From positions 1 to 13,742 of the forward strand of contig JBGAWK010000062.1 in NCBI GenBank assembly GCA_044227665.1: a DNA stretch of 13,742 bases, read 5' to 3'. Source of the stretch: JBGAWK01 sp044227665. GTDB taxonomy: Bacteria; Bacteroidota; Bacteroidia; Chitinophagales; JADIYW01. Both the position numbers and the translations under genes were made by a program. The notes under the pieces are model-generated. The model worked only from the letters and a program-made list of their open reading frames with translations. It was not told the DNA's origin and did not search any database. Shown piece after piece: positions 1-8,011 of this stretch (position 1 is its first letter; each line of letters begins with the position of its first letter).

Positions 1-1309
1 ATTTCTTTTGTTTTTAATTGAATTAGAAGATATAAAAAACGCATCAATTGATAAAAATGAAATTTACACACATGTATTTGGGAAGGATGAAACATATAAT
101 GATTTAAAAATAAGGCACTTATTTTCAGTTACAAATGAATTTATAGAAAATTTTTTAGTTTATAACAGGTTTTTATCTGATACTAATTATAAAAAAATAA
201 CTCTTCCAAAAATATTTAATAATTATAATCACAAAAAAAGTTCGTTTGAAATTTTAAAGGAAAATATAAATGAGTTAAAGAAAGATAATATCAAAGATGA
301 AATGTATTATTTCCAATTAACAGAATTAAATTATTTAAAACATGATTCAAATTATTTAAATTCAAGGGTACAAAAAGAAGACTTTTTTGAGGTAATTGAT
401 TCACATCTACAATTTTCTTTAATAAGAACCTTGAGAATGATGTGTATACATAGAATGCAAAATCAATTTTCAGATATACAAAACAAAGACACATATTATG
501 AAGATTATCTAAAAATATCTAATTATAATTCATTTAGTAATAATTATCTTATACAGATATATAAATATTTATTTTTCCTAACTACTGATCATGAAAATGA
601 AGAAAATTTTTATACACTTATTAAATTGTTAAAAACATACAAAAACAATATTAATGAAGAAGAGTTAAAAGAAATCTATTTAATGGCTTCAAATTTTTGC
701 ATTAGAAAGTTTAATAATGGTACTAAGATTTTTGGTAATCATTTTATTATTTTAACCACCAATTGGATAGAAAATTGCATAAGCATTGATAACGGAAGAA
801 TTGATAGGTTTACTTTTACAAATTTAATTACTATATCTCTTAAATTAAATGATATCGAATTATCTGAAAAGTTTATTGAAAAATATAGTTGCTTTTTGAT
901 GGAAATAGACAAAAATGATGTGCTTAATTATAATCAATCAAAAATTCATTATTTTAAAGGAGATAAAGAAAAGTCCTTAATATCTTTAACAACAACTCCT
1001 ATCAAAGATGTACTTTGGATGTTAAATGCAAAAGTATTACAATTAAAAATTTATTTTGAGCTAGAGGAACATTTATTAATAGATTCACATCTTAAAAATT
1101 TAAAACAATATTTATCAAGGAAAGAAAATTTAGGTTATCATAAAAATCATTTCAAAACTTTATTTTCTTATTTTAATTTGCTATATAAATTTAAAAATTC
1201 TTTTAATAAAAATATTAAATCTAAAATTTCAAACAAATTATTTAACGAAATATATCCAGAAAAAGAATGGTTTGTGAATCAGATAAAAACTACTAGTAAA
1301 ACTCACTAG
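1..1309 (+). CDS. Conserved helical protein of unknown function (5' partial)
   Basis: The reading frame is open from the left edge (first full codon at 2-4) to a TAG at 1307-1309. The earliest possible start is a TTG at 8 and the first in-frame ATG is only at about 299, so the true start almost certainly lies outside the window. The visible ~435 residues are rich in Lys, Asn, Ile, Phe and Tyr and look entirely alpha-helical, like TPR-type repeats. There is no signal peptide or transmembrane stretch in the visible part. A segment near 95-150 (YNDLKIRHLF followed by a helix ending FLVY) resembles, from memory, a Bacteroidota-wide family of ~500-residue hypothetical proteins; I know no function for it. 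The DNA is extremely AT-rich (601-660 is 15% G+C by count). The gene converges on the OmpA-family gene with only 36 bases between the stop codons and no clear hairpin there. Confidence 0.72.
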   Translation, partial: FLLFLIELEDIKNASIDKNEIYTHVFGKDETYNDLKIRHLFSVTNEFIENFLVYNRFLSDTNYKKITLPKIFNNYNHKKSSFEILKENINELKKDNIKDEMYYFQLTELNYLKHDSNYLNSRVQKEDFFEVIDSHLQFSLIRTLRMMCIHRMQNQFSDIQNKDTYYEDYLKISNYNSFSNNYLIQIYKYLFFLTTDHENEENFYTLIKLLKTYKNNINEEELKEIYLMASNFCIRKFNNGTKIFGNHFIILTTNWIENCISIDNGRIDRFTFTNLITISLKLNDIELSEKFIEKYSCFLMEIDKNDVLNYNQSKIHYFKGDKEKSLISLTTTPIKDVLWMLNAKVLQLKIYFELEEHLLIDSHLKNLKQYLSRKENLGYHKNHFKTLFSYFNLLYKFKNSFNKNIKSKISNKLFNEIYPEKEWFVNQIKTTSKTH

Positions 1310-1345
1310 TAAAATTTTTAAAATATTATACCAAATTGTTTTACT

Positions 1346-3271
1346 CTATATCATCTTACATTCTGTGCGTCTATTTTGAGACTTTCCTTCTTCGGTATCA
1401 TTAGTGGCGATTGGTTGGCTATCACCGTAGCCTTTAAATACTAGCCTTTCTTTTGTTATTCCTTTTGAAATAAGGTATTCTACTACTGATTTAGCTCTAC
1501 TTTCAGAAAGCTTTTGATTTTTTACTTTATCGCCTGTGTTATCTGTATGACCAGATATCTCTAATTTTATTTTTGGATTAGTTTTTAGAAAATTGACCAA
1601 CTTATCTAATTCTATATTAGATTTTTTATCTAAAGCAAATTCATTTGTATTAAAAAATACATTTCTAAGAATAAAAACATTTCCATTTTTTGGCTTCTTT
1701 AAACTAATAAGCATTTCATAAGGTTTGTAATGTATATTTTCTATCAGTTTAAAATTCTCAGAATAAGGAAGATAACAATGTTTATTTACTGCCAACATAT
1801 AATCTTTTCCAGCTGGAAGTGGCACCAACAACTTACCCAAAGCATTTGTATTACCAGAAAGCAAAACCGTATTCGTAGCTAAATCTATAATCTGAAAGGT
1901 AGCTGTAATTGCTGCCTTTGAACTATCCTCAATTATACTAGCTGAAAGATAGGTTACAGGTATGGGTCTCGATTCGATTGGTAAATCAAGCTCATAAATA
2001 TCTAATCTACCAAAGCCACTATCTCTTGTACTTGCTAAGTATGCCTTTTGTCCATCTGTACTTACAAATAAACTATTTTCATCATTTATAGAATTAAGTG
2101 GATAGCCTAAATTTACAGGCTTTGACCAAGTGCCATCCAATTGCTTTTTAGACATAAAAATATCTTTTCCACCCATACCTAAATGCCCATTAGAAGCGAA
2201 GTACAATGTAACACCATCAGGATGCAAAAAAGGAGTTTCCTCATCTCCATCTGTATTTACATTTACACCTAGATTAGTAGGAATTTGCCATGTATTGTCA
2301 GCTCCTAAAGTACTCATCCATATATCTTTTCCGCCTACACTACCGCTTCTGTTACTAGAAAAAAATAACATTTTTTGCTGTGTATGATAAAATGGTTGGC
2401 TTTCCCAAGCACTTGAATTGATTGGTGTACCAATGCCACTAGATATAGAAAATTCATTATTGGGTTGTAAAAAAGAATAATAAATATCACAACTACCTAA
2501 ACCATCAGGTCTATTACATGCCGTAAAAAATATCATTTTACCATCAGTACTTATAGAAGCAGCACCTTCATTTGATGGAGTATTTAGCGTATTTAGATTT
2601 TTTATTGTCCATGTATTGTCGGTATTTTTATAGGCTATAAACATATCTTCTTGCCTACCATCCATTTGAGTAAATAATAATTGCCTACCATCTGCTGTCA
2701 TTACAGGATAATACTCGTCGAGTACAGTATTTATAGCGGTGTCAATATTTTTTAAGGAAATATTTTTTGGATGCGACATGGCATCGTCAATAAAATTTAA
2801 TTTTTCTATATTTTTTTTGGCATAGTTCTTTAAATAAGTGTTGGCCTGAGGTAAGTTCGAAAGCAAAATAAAGGAAGATTTTGCATCCACAAAATTTTTG
2901 AGTTTCATTGCAGCATCAGCCCTCGCTTGAACTACAAAAGCTGGCAAATCATTAGTGTTTTTTATTAAAGATGTAGTTATGTCAAAAGATTTTTGATAGT
3001 CTTTTAAAACCATATAAGTTTGGACCAACATAACTTGAGCATCTTTGTTTTGTGGCGAAGAAATAATTAGTTTTTCTAATATTTTTTTGGCGTCTTCATA
3101 CATTGTTCTATCAATGTAATATTTAGCGGTTTGTAATTGTTCTTGTATTTTATCTGCATTCTTATCACCACCAGCAAAGCCATATTGAGGAGTTAAAAGT
3201 ATTATATTTAAAACCAGTACTACTTTTAGCAAATAAGTAAATCTTTTAATATTTAAAAATTTATACTTCAT
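1346..3271 (-). CDS. OmpA-family protein with TPR and PD40 propeller repeats
   Basis: This is a 641-residue exported protein, probably periplasmic and attached to peptidoglycan. Residues 1-33 form a signal peptide (basic start, hydrophobic core 14-27, likely cleavage after GFA). TPR-like helices run over about 40-160. Residues about 184-430 carry PD40/WD40-like blades of the type DGxxLxFxSxRxGGxGGxDIW (for example FFSSNRSGSVGGKDIW at 303-318). A carboxypeptidase-regulatory-like beta domain spans about 440-525. An OmpA C-terminal domain covers about 530-641, with the peptidoglycan-contact motif GHTDNTG at 574-580 and NQKLSESRA at 585-593, so the binding Asp and Arg are present. The layout matches PorE-type T9SS proteins and the 796-residue protein at 5504-7894, but here there is no adjacent PorP/SprF gene. 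It starts 63 bases after queE and may be the last gene of that operon. The ATG at 3271 is chosen because it directly precedes the signal peptide. The precise role is unknown. Confidence 0.88.
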   Translation of the reverse strand: MKYKFLNIKRFTYLLKVVLVLNIILLTPQYGFAGGDKNADKIQEQLQTAKYYIDRTMYEDAKKILEKLIISSPQNKDAQVMLVQTYMVLKDYQKSFDITTSLIKNTNDLPAFVVQARADAAMKLKNFVDAKSSFILLSNLPQANTYLKNYAKKNIEKLNFIDDAMSHPKNISLKNIDTAINTVLDEYYPVMTADGRQLLFTQMDGRQEDMFIAYKNTDNTWTIKNLNTLNTPSNEGAASISTDGKMIFFTACNRPDGLGSCDIYYSFLQPNNEFSISSGIGTPINSSAWESQPFYHTQQKMLFFSSNRSGSVGGKDIWMSTLGADNTWQIPTNLGVNVNTDGDEETPFLHPDGVTLYFASNGHLGMGGKDIFMSKKQLDGTWSKPVNLGYPLNSINDENSLFVSTDGQKAYLASTRDSGFGRLDIYELDLPIESRPIPVTYLSASIIEDSSKAAITATFQIIDLATNTVLLSGNTNALGKLLVPLPAGKDYMLAVNKHCYLPYSENFKLIENIHYKPYEMLISLKKPKNGNVFILRNVFFNTNEFALDKKSNIELDKLVNFLKTNPKIKLEISGHTDNTGDKVKNQKLSESRAKSVVEYLISKGITKERLVFKGYGDSQPIATNDTEEGKSQNRRTECKMI

Positions 3272-3334
3272 TAGAATACAAAATACATCAAATTATTTTC
3301 CAAATTCGAATTTATCATAGACTAATAAATAAAT

Positions 3335-3949
3335 TTATGGAATATTAAGATATTTATGGGTTTGTAGAGAAATTTTCCACCTTGGATTAGATTTAACAAA
3401 ATCGATGATAAGAGGGATATTTTTATCTCTTTTATCCCATTCGGGTTGTACCAATAAATTGCAATCTTGTGGAACAAATTCTATAAATTTTTTAGCCCAA
3501 TTGAAATCTGATTTATTAAAAACGATAATTTTTAACTCATTAGCTTTAGCCAAACAAGACTCTAAAGGCGCTTTGAACTTCTTAGGAGACAAACATATCC
3601 AATCAATAGTGCCCGAAATTGGATAAGCCCCAGACGTTTCAATATTTATCTGAAACCCTGAACTCTTTAATGCTTTTGTTAATGGATTTAAATCATACAT
3701 CAAAGGTTCTCCACCTGTTATAACAACAAGTTTTGTAGGAAAATCTAAAATTTGTTTTACTAACTCAAAAATATTTATAAGTTGCTCTTTGTGAACATTC
3801 CACGATTCTTTTACATCACACCAAGTACAACCTACATCACATCCAGCTAATCTAATAAAATATGCTGCTTTACCAGTATGAATACCCTCTCCTTGAATGG
3901 TATAAAAATGCTCCATTACAGGAATTTGAGTATTTTTATCAAATTTCAT
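3335..3949 (-). CDS. queE: 7-carboxy-7-deazaguanine synthase QueE (radical SAM)
   Basis: QueE is a cytoplasmic radical SAM enzyme that converts 6-carboxy-5,6,7,8-tetrahydropterin to 7-carboxy-7-deazaguanine, an early step towards queuosine and other 7-deazaguanines. At 204 residues it has normal length. Visible marks are the N-terminal substrate/SAM segment EHFYTIQGEG (13-22) and the iron-sulfur motif C37-x3-C41-x2-C44, which is the CxxxCxxC order of this family followed by the usual Asp. GGEP at 79-82 is the SAM amine-binding motif, IETSG lies at 103-107, SPK at 121-123, and the C-terminal LQTHK at 195-199 is typical of QueE. Its ATG shares one base with the TAA of the upstream gene (TAATG), which implies translational coupling. 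No other queuosine genes (queC, queD, queF) are in the window, so they must lie elsewhere if the pathway is complete. The assignment is firm. Confidence 0.95.
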   Translation of the reverse strand: MKFDKNTQIPVMEHFYTIQGEGIHTGKAAYFIRLAGCDVGCTWCDVKESWNVHKEQLINIFELVKQILDFPTKLVVITGGEPLMYDLNPLTKALKSSGFQINIETSGAYPISGTIDWICLSPKKFKAPLESCLAKANELKIIVFNKSDFNWAKKFIEFVPQDCNLLVQPEWDKRDKNIPLIIDFVKSNPRWKISLQTHKYLNIP

Positions 3950-4521
3950 TAATTTAATTTTTTTAATAAAAGATTATCTAAAGCAGCTACCAAATGATGC
4001 GGTTGATAGTTTCTCCAAGGTATGTTAGAAAATTTTTGTCCAAGAAAAACGTGGTAGTGAATTTCTGCTTGCATCATTTCTTCTATAACATGCGCTAAAA
4101 AATTGATGCCTATTATCCAACCTCCGCTATCTTCTATATCTTGCTGCCACTCTTCATAATAACAGTTATCAGAAGCATGAAAATTCAAAATATTTTCTCC
4201 AATTAGTAAAAATTTATTGATACCATTTTGAATCAAAATATCAATAACCTCTCTTTTTAAGAACATGATATCATTTTGAAGACAATCATTCCATTCGCCA
4301 ATAAATTCGATTATTGCAAATTTATTTTTATAATCAACAAACAACAATTTGAGATACAAAGTCGAAGATCCAAAATTATCCCATTGTGGATGAATATAGT
4401 AATTATAAATTTTTGTTGAATATTCAAACTCGCTATAGGTATTTCCAAAAAAAGGTGATTTCATATCCCTTTCTGCCGAATAATAATCTCGCCATTTCCA
4501 AAAAGGTTCTATTTCATGCAT
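3949..4521 (-). CDS. Conserved Bacteroidota protein of unknown function
   Basis: This is a 190-residue soluble protein with no signal peptide or transmembrane segment. It is rich in Trp, Tyr, Phe and acidic residues: the start is WKWRDYY, an IHPQWDNFGSSTLYLK block lies near 43-58, and FIGEWNDCLQNDIMFLKRE near 73-91. YEEWQQDIEDSGGWI spans about 121-135, and the end carries NIPWRNYQPHH. From memory the same blocks recur in hypothetical proteins across the Bacteroidota, so this looks like a conserved single-copy family; I do not know a function or a domain name. It overlaps the upstream kinase gene by 8 bases (ATGCATGA) and its stop overlaps the queE start, so its synthesis is probably coupled to both. 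That genetic linkage is the only functional clue and does not by itself show that the protein acts in deazaguanine synthesis. Confidence 0.88.
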   Translation of the reverse strand: MHEIEPFWKWRDYYSAERDMKSPFFGNTYSEFEYSTKIYNYYIHPQWDNFGSSTLYLKLLFVDYKNKFAIIEFIGEWNDCLQNDIMFLKREVIDILIQNGINKFLLIGENILNFHASDNCYYEEWQQDIEDSGGWIIGINFLAHVIEEMMQAEIHYHVFLGQKFSNIPWRNYQPHHLVAALDNLLLKKLN

Positions 4522-5377
4522 CTTGACTTTTTAGCTTGTTTTCATGATATACATATAACCTTTCTATGGGTTTTTTTATAAAATTATCTATACTGGTATG
4601 ATGAATTTTAGCTACCTTTTTTAGTTCATCAGAAAATGTATAGGATATAGAACCAATACAACCAATTGGATATTTTTGATAATCTTTAAAACATAAAATA
4701 TGAATTTTAAAAAACAAATCAAATCCTTCAAAAAGTATATCTTGAACATATCTAGTATGTCTAAATTCTGACAAAACCCTTGAAAATGTAGCAATATATC
4801 TATTTGGTGTTGGCGATTGATAAATATTTTTTAAGACTATCTCTTTATCCATTTCAAAATTATTATGACAATAATCATAGATAGATTCGGGCATCATTTT
4901 ATAAAAATAATCTTGTAAAATTTTTTTACCAAAGTAAACACCCCCAGCTTCATCCCCCAAAATAAACCCTAGCGAAGGCATCACATCAATCAGCACTCCA
5001 TCCTTTTGTAATACTGAATTAGAACCTGTTCCTAAAATACAGCTTATGCCATCATTGTCGCCATGTAGTGCAATCACAGCTGCATTTAAATCATGATTTA
5101 TATGAATATTAGCATTTTTAAAAAAATCTTTAAATGCAATTTTCATTTTCTGATTTCTTTCTATAGTTGAGCAACCTGCTCCATAAAAATATAATTGAGT
5201 AACTTGATTTGAGATTTCTTTTAAATCTATATTTTGTGAAATAAAATCAAATATCTGTTCAGTAGAATGTAGCATGGGATTCATTCCCATACTCGTTATG
5301 TTTACAAATTCATTTAATTGATTGTCAAAATACAACCAATCTGTTTTGGTAGAACCACTATCCGCAATTAAAAGCAT
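4514..5377 (-). CDS. BadF/BadG/BcrA/BcrD-type ATPase, N-acetylglucosamine kinase-like
   Basis: This is a cytoplasmic sugar-kinase-like ATPase of the ASKHA fold, 287 residues from the chosen ATG. Phosphate-1 loop: DSGSTKTDW at 6-14. Catalytic-type Asp: D96 in NHDLNAA. Phosphate-2 loop: GTGSNS at 116-121. A GDEAGG motif follows at 141-146, where related kinases usually have GDEGSG. The adenosine-motif equivalent is GSIS at 242-245. Closest named relatives are N-acetylglucosamine/glucosamine kinases used in amino-sugar salvage, but the substrate cannot be read from the sequence. A TTG at 5392 would add five residues. I prefer ATG at 5377 because the protein then opens directly with the beta strand leading into the phosphate loop. 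Its stop overlaps the next gene by 8 bases, making it the first gene of the probable kinase, unknown protein, queE operon. No convincing Bacteroidota-type promoter was found in the 5378-5445 leader. Confidence 0.88.
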   Translation of the reverse strand: MLLIADSGSTKTDWLYFDNQLNEFVNITSMGMNPMLHSTEQIFDFISQNIDLKEISNQVTQLYFYGAGCSTIERNQKMKIAFKDFFKNANIHINHDLNAAVIALHGDNDGISCILGTGSNSVLQKDGVLIDVMPSLGFILGDEAGGVYFGKKILQDYFYKMMPESIYDYCHNNFEMDKEIVLKNIYQSPTPNRYIATFSRVLSEFRHTRYVQDILFEGFDLFFKIHILCFKDYQKYPIGCIGSISYTFSDELKKVAKIHHTSIDNFIKKPIERLYVYHENKLKSQDA

Positions 5378-5445
5378 CGCACTAAATAACAAATAAAAAA
5401 ATAGATAAAAAAATAATTCACCAATTTTGTTTAACGCCTATAAAT

Positions 5446-5477
5446 ATAAAGAGGTCACTGTATGGTGACCTCTTTAT
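5446..5477 (-). terminator. Intrinsic-terminator-like hairpin between the two operons
   Basis: A perfect 13-bp stem (arms 5446-5458 and 5465-5477, core AGAGGTCAC/GTGACCTCT) closes a 6-base loop. It lies 26 bases past the stop of the OmpA-family gene at 5504 and about 70 bases before the kinase start. On the minus strand the stem ends in CTCTTTAT and continues ATTTATAGG, a modest U-rich tail. It is best read as the terminator of the adhesin, sprF-like, ompA-like transcript, and it could work in both directions. Confidence 0.75.
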
Positions 5478-5503
5478 GTATTTAAACTATTAATTCTTTC
5501 TAC

Positions 5504-7894
5504 TTAGAACGGACACTTTTTACAAGGGTCTACGTTGATATTGTCTGGTGCTACAGATTTGATATCGAAGTTTTCGCCTGTTTTGATATTGCCGATTACT
5601 CTAAACTCTGTGCGTCGGTTTCTTTGGTGTTCTTCTTCGCTACAAGGTACATCGTCTTTGCAGCTGTTGAGTACTTGTGTCTCGCCATAGCCCACAGCTT
5701 TGAGTCTGTTCTTCTTGATGCCGTGTTTTACCAGCCACTGTACTACTGCTTTGGCTCTGCGCTCTGATAGCTTGATGTTATACTCATATGGTGCACGTGC
5801 ATCGGTATGGGAGCCTATCTCTACTATCAAATCTGGGTTCTGTTTCAAGAAGCTTAAGAGTACATTCAACTCTGGCTCTGCGTCACTACGTATATATGAT
5901 TGGTCGAAGTCGTAGTAGATATGCTCTAAGATGATGCCTTGGGGTAACTCATTTACGATATTTCCTTTGTCATCGGTATAGGTGTTGTCAGGATTCTTCT
6001 TCCAGCCATCAGGTATTCCATTGTCTGTCGTTACGTTGTCTTTTACCTTCTCTAGCTCTATGATCGTCTTCACTACCGCATCCTCTGTCACACATTTGCC
6101 TTCGGTACTCACCGTGTTGCTGCCTGGCATATAGCCTGTAGCCGACGATGATACGCGTACGTTGCAGTCGCATTTTACTTTGTAGCTGCTGTTGCCACTA
6201 TCATCGCTGGTGCCGTCTTGTGTCGTCATATCACATTCTTGATACACCTGTACCGTGCTCTTGCCTATTGGCTCTTTGGTGACTTTGTCTATCACCAACA
6301 CTTCTAGGCGTATCTTCTCTTCTTTCTCTAGCGGTATCTTCACAAATACTTTACCTCCTGGCTCTACGCCTTTGGTCGTAGCTTTTAGGGTATTACAAGT
6401 ATAGCTCTCTGCGCAGCCTTCTAGCTCATAGTCTCTACCTGGTAGTACTGCAAATTCAAACTCTCCACTACAGTCTGTCTCTTGCTCGCCTATCACATCG
6501 CCTTTGTATCTTAGGTCTACATCACTCTTGCAGATAGGCTTGTCTGTCTTCTTATCTACTACTATGCCTTCTAACCAGATGCCCTCGTTCTCAAATGTAT
6601 ATATATCATCTAGTCCGTGTCCGCCCTTTCTGTCACTAGTAAAATAGCCTCGCTTGCGCTCTTTGCCATATACTAGTCCAAAATCATCATAGGCACTGTT
6701 TATCGGTGCTCCCATGTTCTTCACCTTACCCCAGGTGCCGTTGTAAGCTTTTACTCTATAAATATCTAAGCCTCCCAGACCACCATGTCCATCGCTGGCA
6801 AAGTATAACTCACCCTCGCTATCTACATACGGAAACATCTCGTCGCCTTCGGTGTTTAGCTCTGGTCCTAGATTCTCCGGTGTGCCCCAGCTATCGCCTT
6901 CCTTCTTGCTTACATACATATCTGTGCCGCCATAGCCGCCAGGCATATCGCTAACAAAATACATCGTATTCCCATCAGGTGTCAACGCAGGATGACCTAC
7001 ACTGTACTCTTCGTTGTTGTATTGGAACTCTTTGGTGGCCTCCCAAGCTTTGCTGCTCACCTTCCCACTATATATCTTCAGCTTTACTGTCTTGTCTTCG
7101 CTCTTGCCTACGCCGCCAAACATCTTGCGGTAGTTGTAGTTGTTTCTTGTCACATACACTTCCTCTCCATTGGGCGTAAAAACTATCGGACCGTCATGTA
7201 ACTTGGTACTTCCTGCCCCTCCTATCCTTTGTGGTTTGTTGAACTTCTCGCCCTCGCCTTTGGCATACCACATATCAAAAAAGTTCATCCCTATCCACGT
7301 ATGCTCTCTGTCTATGCTTCTTGCACTATCTCTGCTCGTCGTAAAATACAACTCCCCTTCCTTATATACTGGGCTAAAATCATAGCCACTTGTGTTCAAT
7401 GCTCCTACGTTCGTAACCTTATACATGCTCTCGTTGGCATACAAACTCCTATAGCTTTGGCTAGACTTCATCTCGTTATCCGCACGTACATCTCCTGGTA
7501 CTTCGTCCCTGTATTTCGCATACCACTGCGCCGACTCCGCATATTTCTCATTCATCTGTAGCATCTGTGCATAGTACAACTTATATACCGCCTCGCTGTT
7601 GCCTTCGTCATTTGCTCGACCATACCAGTACTCCGCCTTCTCATACTGACTCGTCAATCGATAGCAGTTCCCTAGCTTCTTCATCGCCTCTACATCGCTC
7701 TTCTTCTTCAACGAGTTCTCATATAAGGGTATCGCATCATAGTACGCCATATCCGTATATAGCTTGTCCGCTTTGCTCAACCCGCCTACTTCGTTGTTGA
7801 AGTTGGGCTCCGTAGGATCTTGTCCTTTCACCACTACGGTTATCACCATCATCACGATGATTGCTATTGTCTGTGCTGCTATTTTTTTATACAT
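5504..7894 (-). CDS. PorE-like TPR/PD40/OmpA protein of the T9SS surface cassette
   Basis: This is a 796-residue exported protein expected to sit in the periplasm or on the inner face of the outer membrane and bind peptidoglycan. A signal peptide covers 1 to about 24 (KK, hydrophobic 5-22, then Gln). TPR-like helices lie at about 40-150. PD40/WD40-type propeller blades span about 168-436, including YFASDGHGGLGGLDIYR (364-380) and YFTSDRKGGHGLDDIYTF (417-434). Two carboxypeptidase-regulatory-like beta domains follow, at about 440-525 and 528-615. The OmpA C-terminal domain covers about 653-768, with SHTDARAPYEYN (695-706) and KLSERRA (708-714) keeping the peptidoglycan-binding Asp and Arg. A 28-residue tail ends in CKKC near the C-terminus. 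The order matches PorE of Porphyromonas gingivalis. The gene follows the sprF-like gene by 117 bases with no promoter-like sequence and a purine-rich leader (AAAGAAG before ATG), so co-transcription is likely. The two extra Cys-bearing beta domains and the Cys tail distinguish it from the paralogue at 1346-3271. Confidence 0.9.
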   Translation of the reverse strand: MYKKIAAQTIAIIVMMVITVVVKGQDPTEPNFNNEVGGLSKADKLYTDMAYYDAIPLYENSLKKKSDVEAMKKLGNCYRLTSQYEKAEYWYGRANDEGNSEAVYKLYYAQMLQMNEKYAESAQWYAKYRDEVPGDVRADNEMKSSQSYRSLYANESMYKVTNVGALNTSGYDFSPVYKEGELYFTTSRDSARSIDREHTWIGMNFFDMWYAKGEGEKFNKPQRIGGAGSTKLHDGPIVFTPNGEEVYVTRNNYNYRKMFGGVGKSEDKTVKLKIYSGKVSSKAWEATKEFQYNNEEYSVGHPALTPDGNTMYFVSDMPGGYGGTDMYVSKKEGDSWGTPENLGPELNTEGDEMFPYVDSEGELYFASDGHGGLGGLDIYRVKAYNGTWGKVKNMGAPINSAYDDFGLVYGKERKRGYFTSDRKGGHGLDDIYTFENEGIWLEGIVVDKKTDKPICKSDVDLRYKGDVIGEQETDCSGEFEFAVLPGRDYELEGCAESYTCNTLKATTKGVEPGGKVFVKIPLEKEEKIRLEVLVIDKVTKEPIGKSTVQVYQECDMTTQDGTSDDSGNSSYKVKCDCNVRVSSSATGYMPGSNTVSTEGKCVTEDAVVKTIIELEKVKDNVTTDNGIPDGWKKNPDNTYTDDKGNIVNELPQGIILEHIYYDFDQSYIRSDAEPELNVLLSFLKQNPDLIVEIGSHTDARAPYEYNIKLSERRAKAVVQWLVKHGIKKNRLKAVGYGETQVLNSCKDDVPCSEEEHQRNRRTEFRVIGNIKTGENFDIKSVAPDNINVDPCKKCPF

Positions 7895-8011
7895 CCTTTC
7901 TTCTTTTGTATGCTTTCTATTTTCTTAATGGATCCCTTTCTCTATGATAACCCTATCCTTCCTATTTTTCTATAAATTTATGACTTTATATCTCTTTTTC
8001 TTTCTTTTTAC

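Noticed and set aside
291..494. Minus-strand frame of 67 codons inside the first gene
   Set aside because: It is an antisense shadow in AT-rich DNA with no ribosome-binding context or similarity I recognise.
1292..1345. Direct repeat ACTAGTAAAA (1292 and 1305) and AT-rich palindromic sequence between convergent genes
   Set aside because: The repeat is only 10 bp with one copy inside the coding end, and there is no G+C-containing stem; not enough to call a terminator or an attachment site.
3272..3334. Possible promoter for the 641-residue OmpA-family gene (TATTTTG with an upstream TTTG)
   Set aside because: The -7-like element is one base short and the spacing to the upstream TTTG is about 15 rather than about 19 bases, so a separate promoter is not supported.
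5378..5420. Possible Bacteroidota promoter (TTTATTTG at 5397-5390 as a -7 element, with TTGG about 20 bases upstream) for the kinase operon
   Set aside because: The -7 match lacks the A of TAnnTTTG, and the transcript would start almost at the ATG; in such AT-rich DNA similar matches arise by chance.
6706..7800. Several open frames of 60-110 codons on the plus strand opposite the PorE-like gene
   Set aside because: They lie wholly inside a well-supported gene, have low-complexity Ser/Cys/Leu-rich translations and no recognisable domain; they reflect the codon bias of the gene on the other strand.
7895..8011. Regulatory RNA or promoter in the 117-base gap between the sprF-like and PorE-like genes
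   Set aside because: The gap is mostly polypurine on the coding strand, with no TAnnTTTG element and no clear hairpin; it looks like a simple leader within one transcript.
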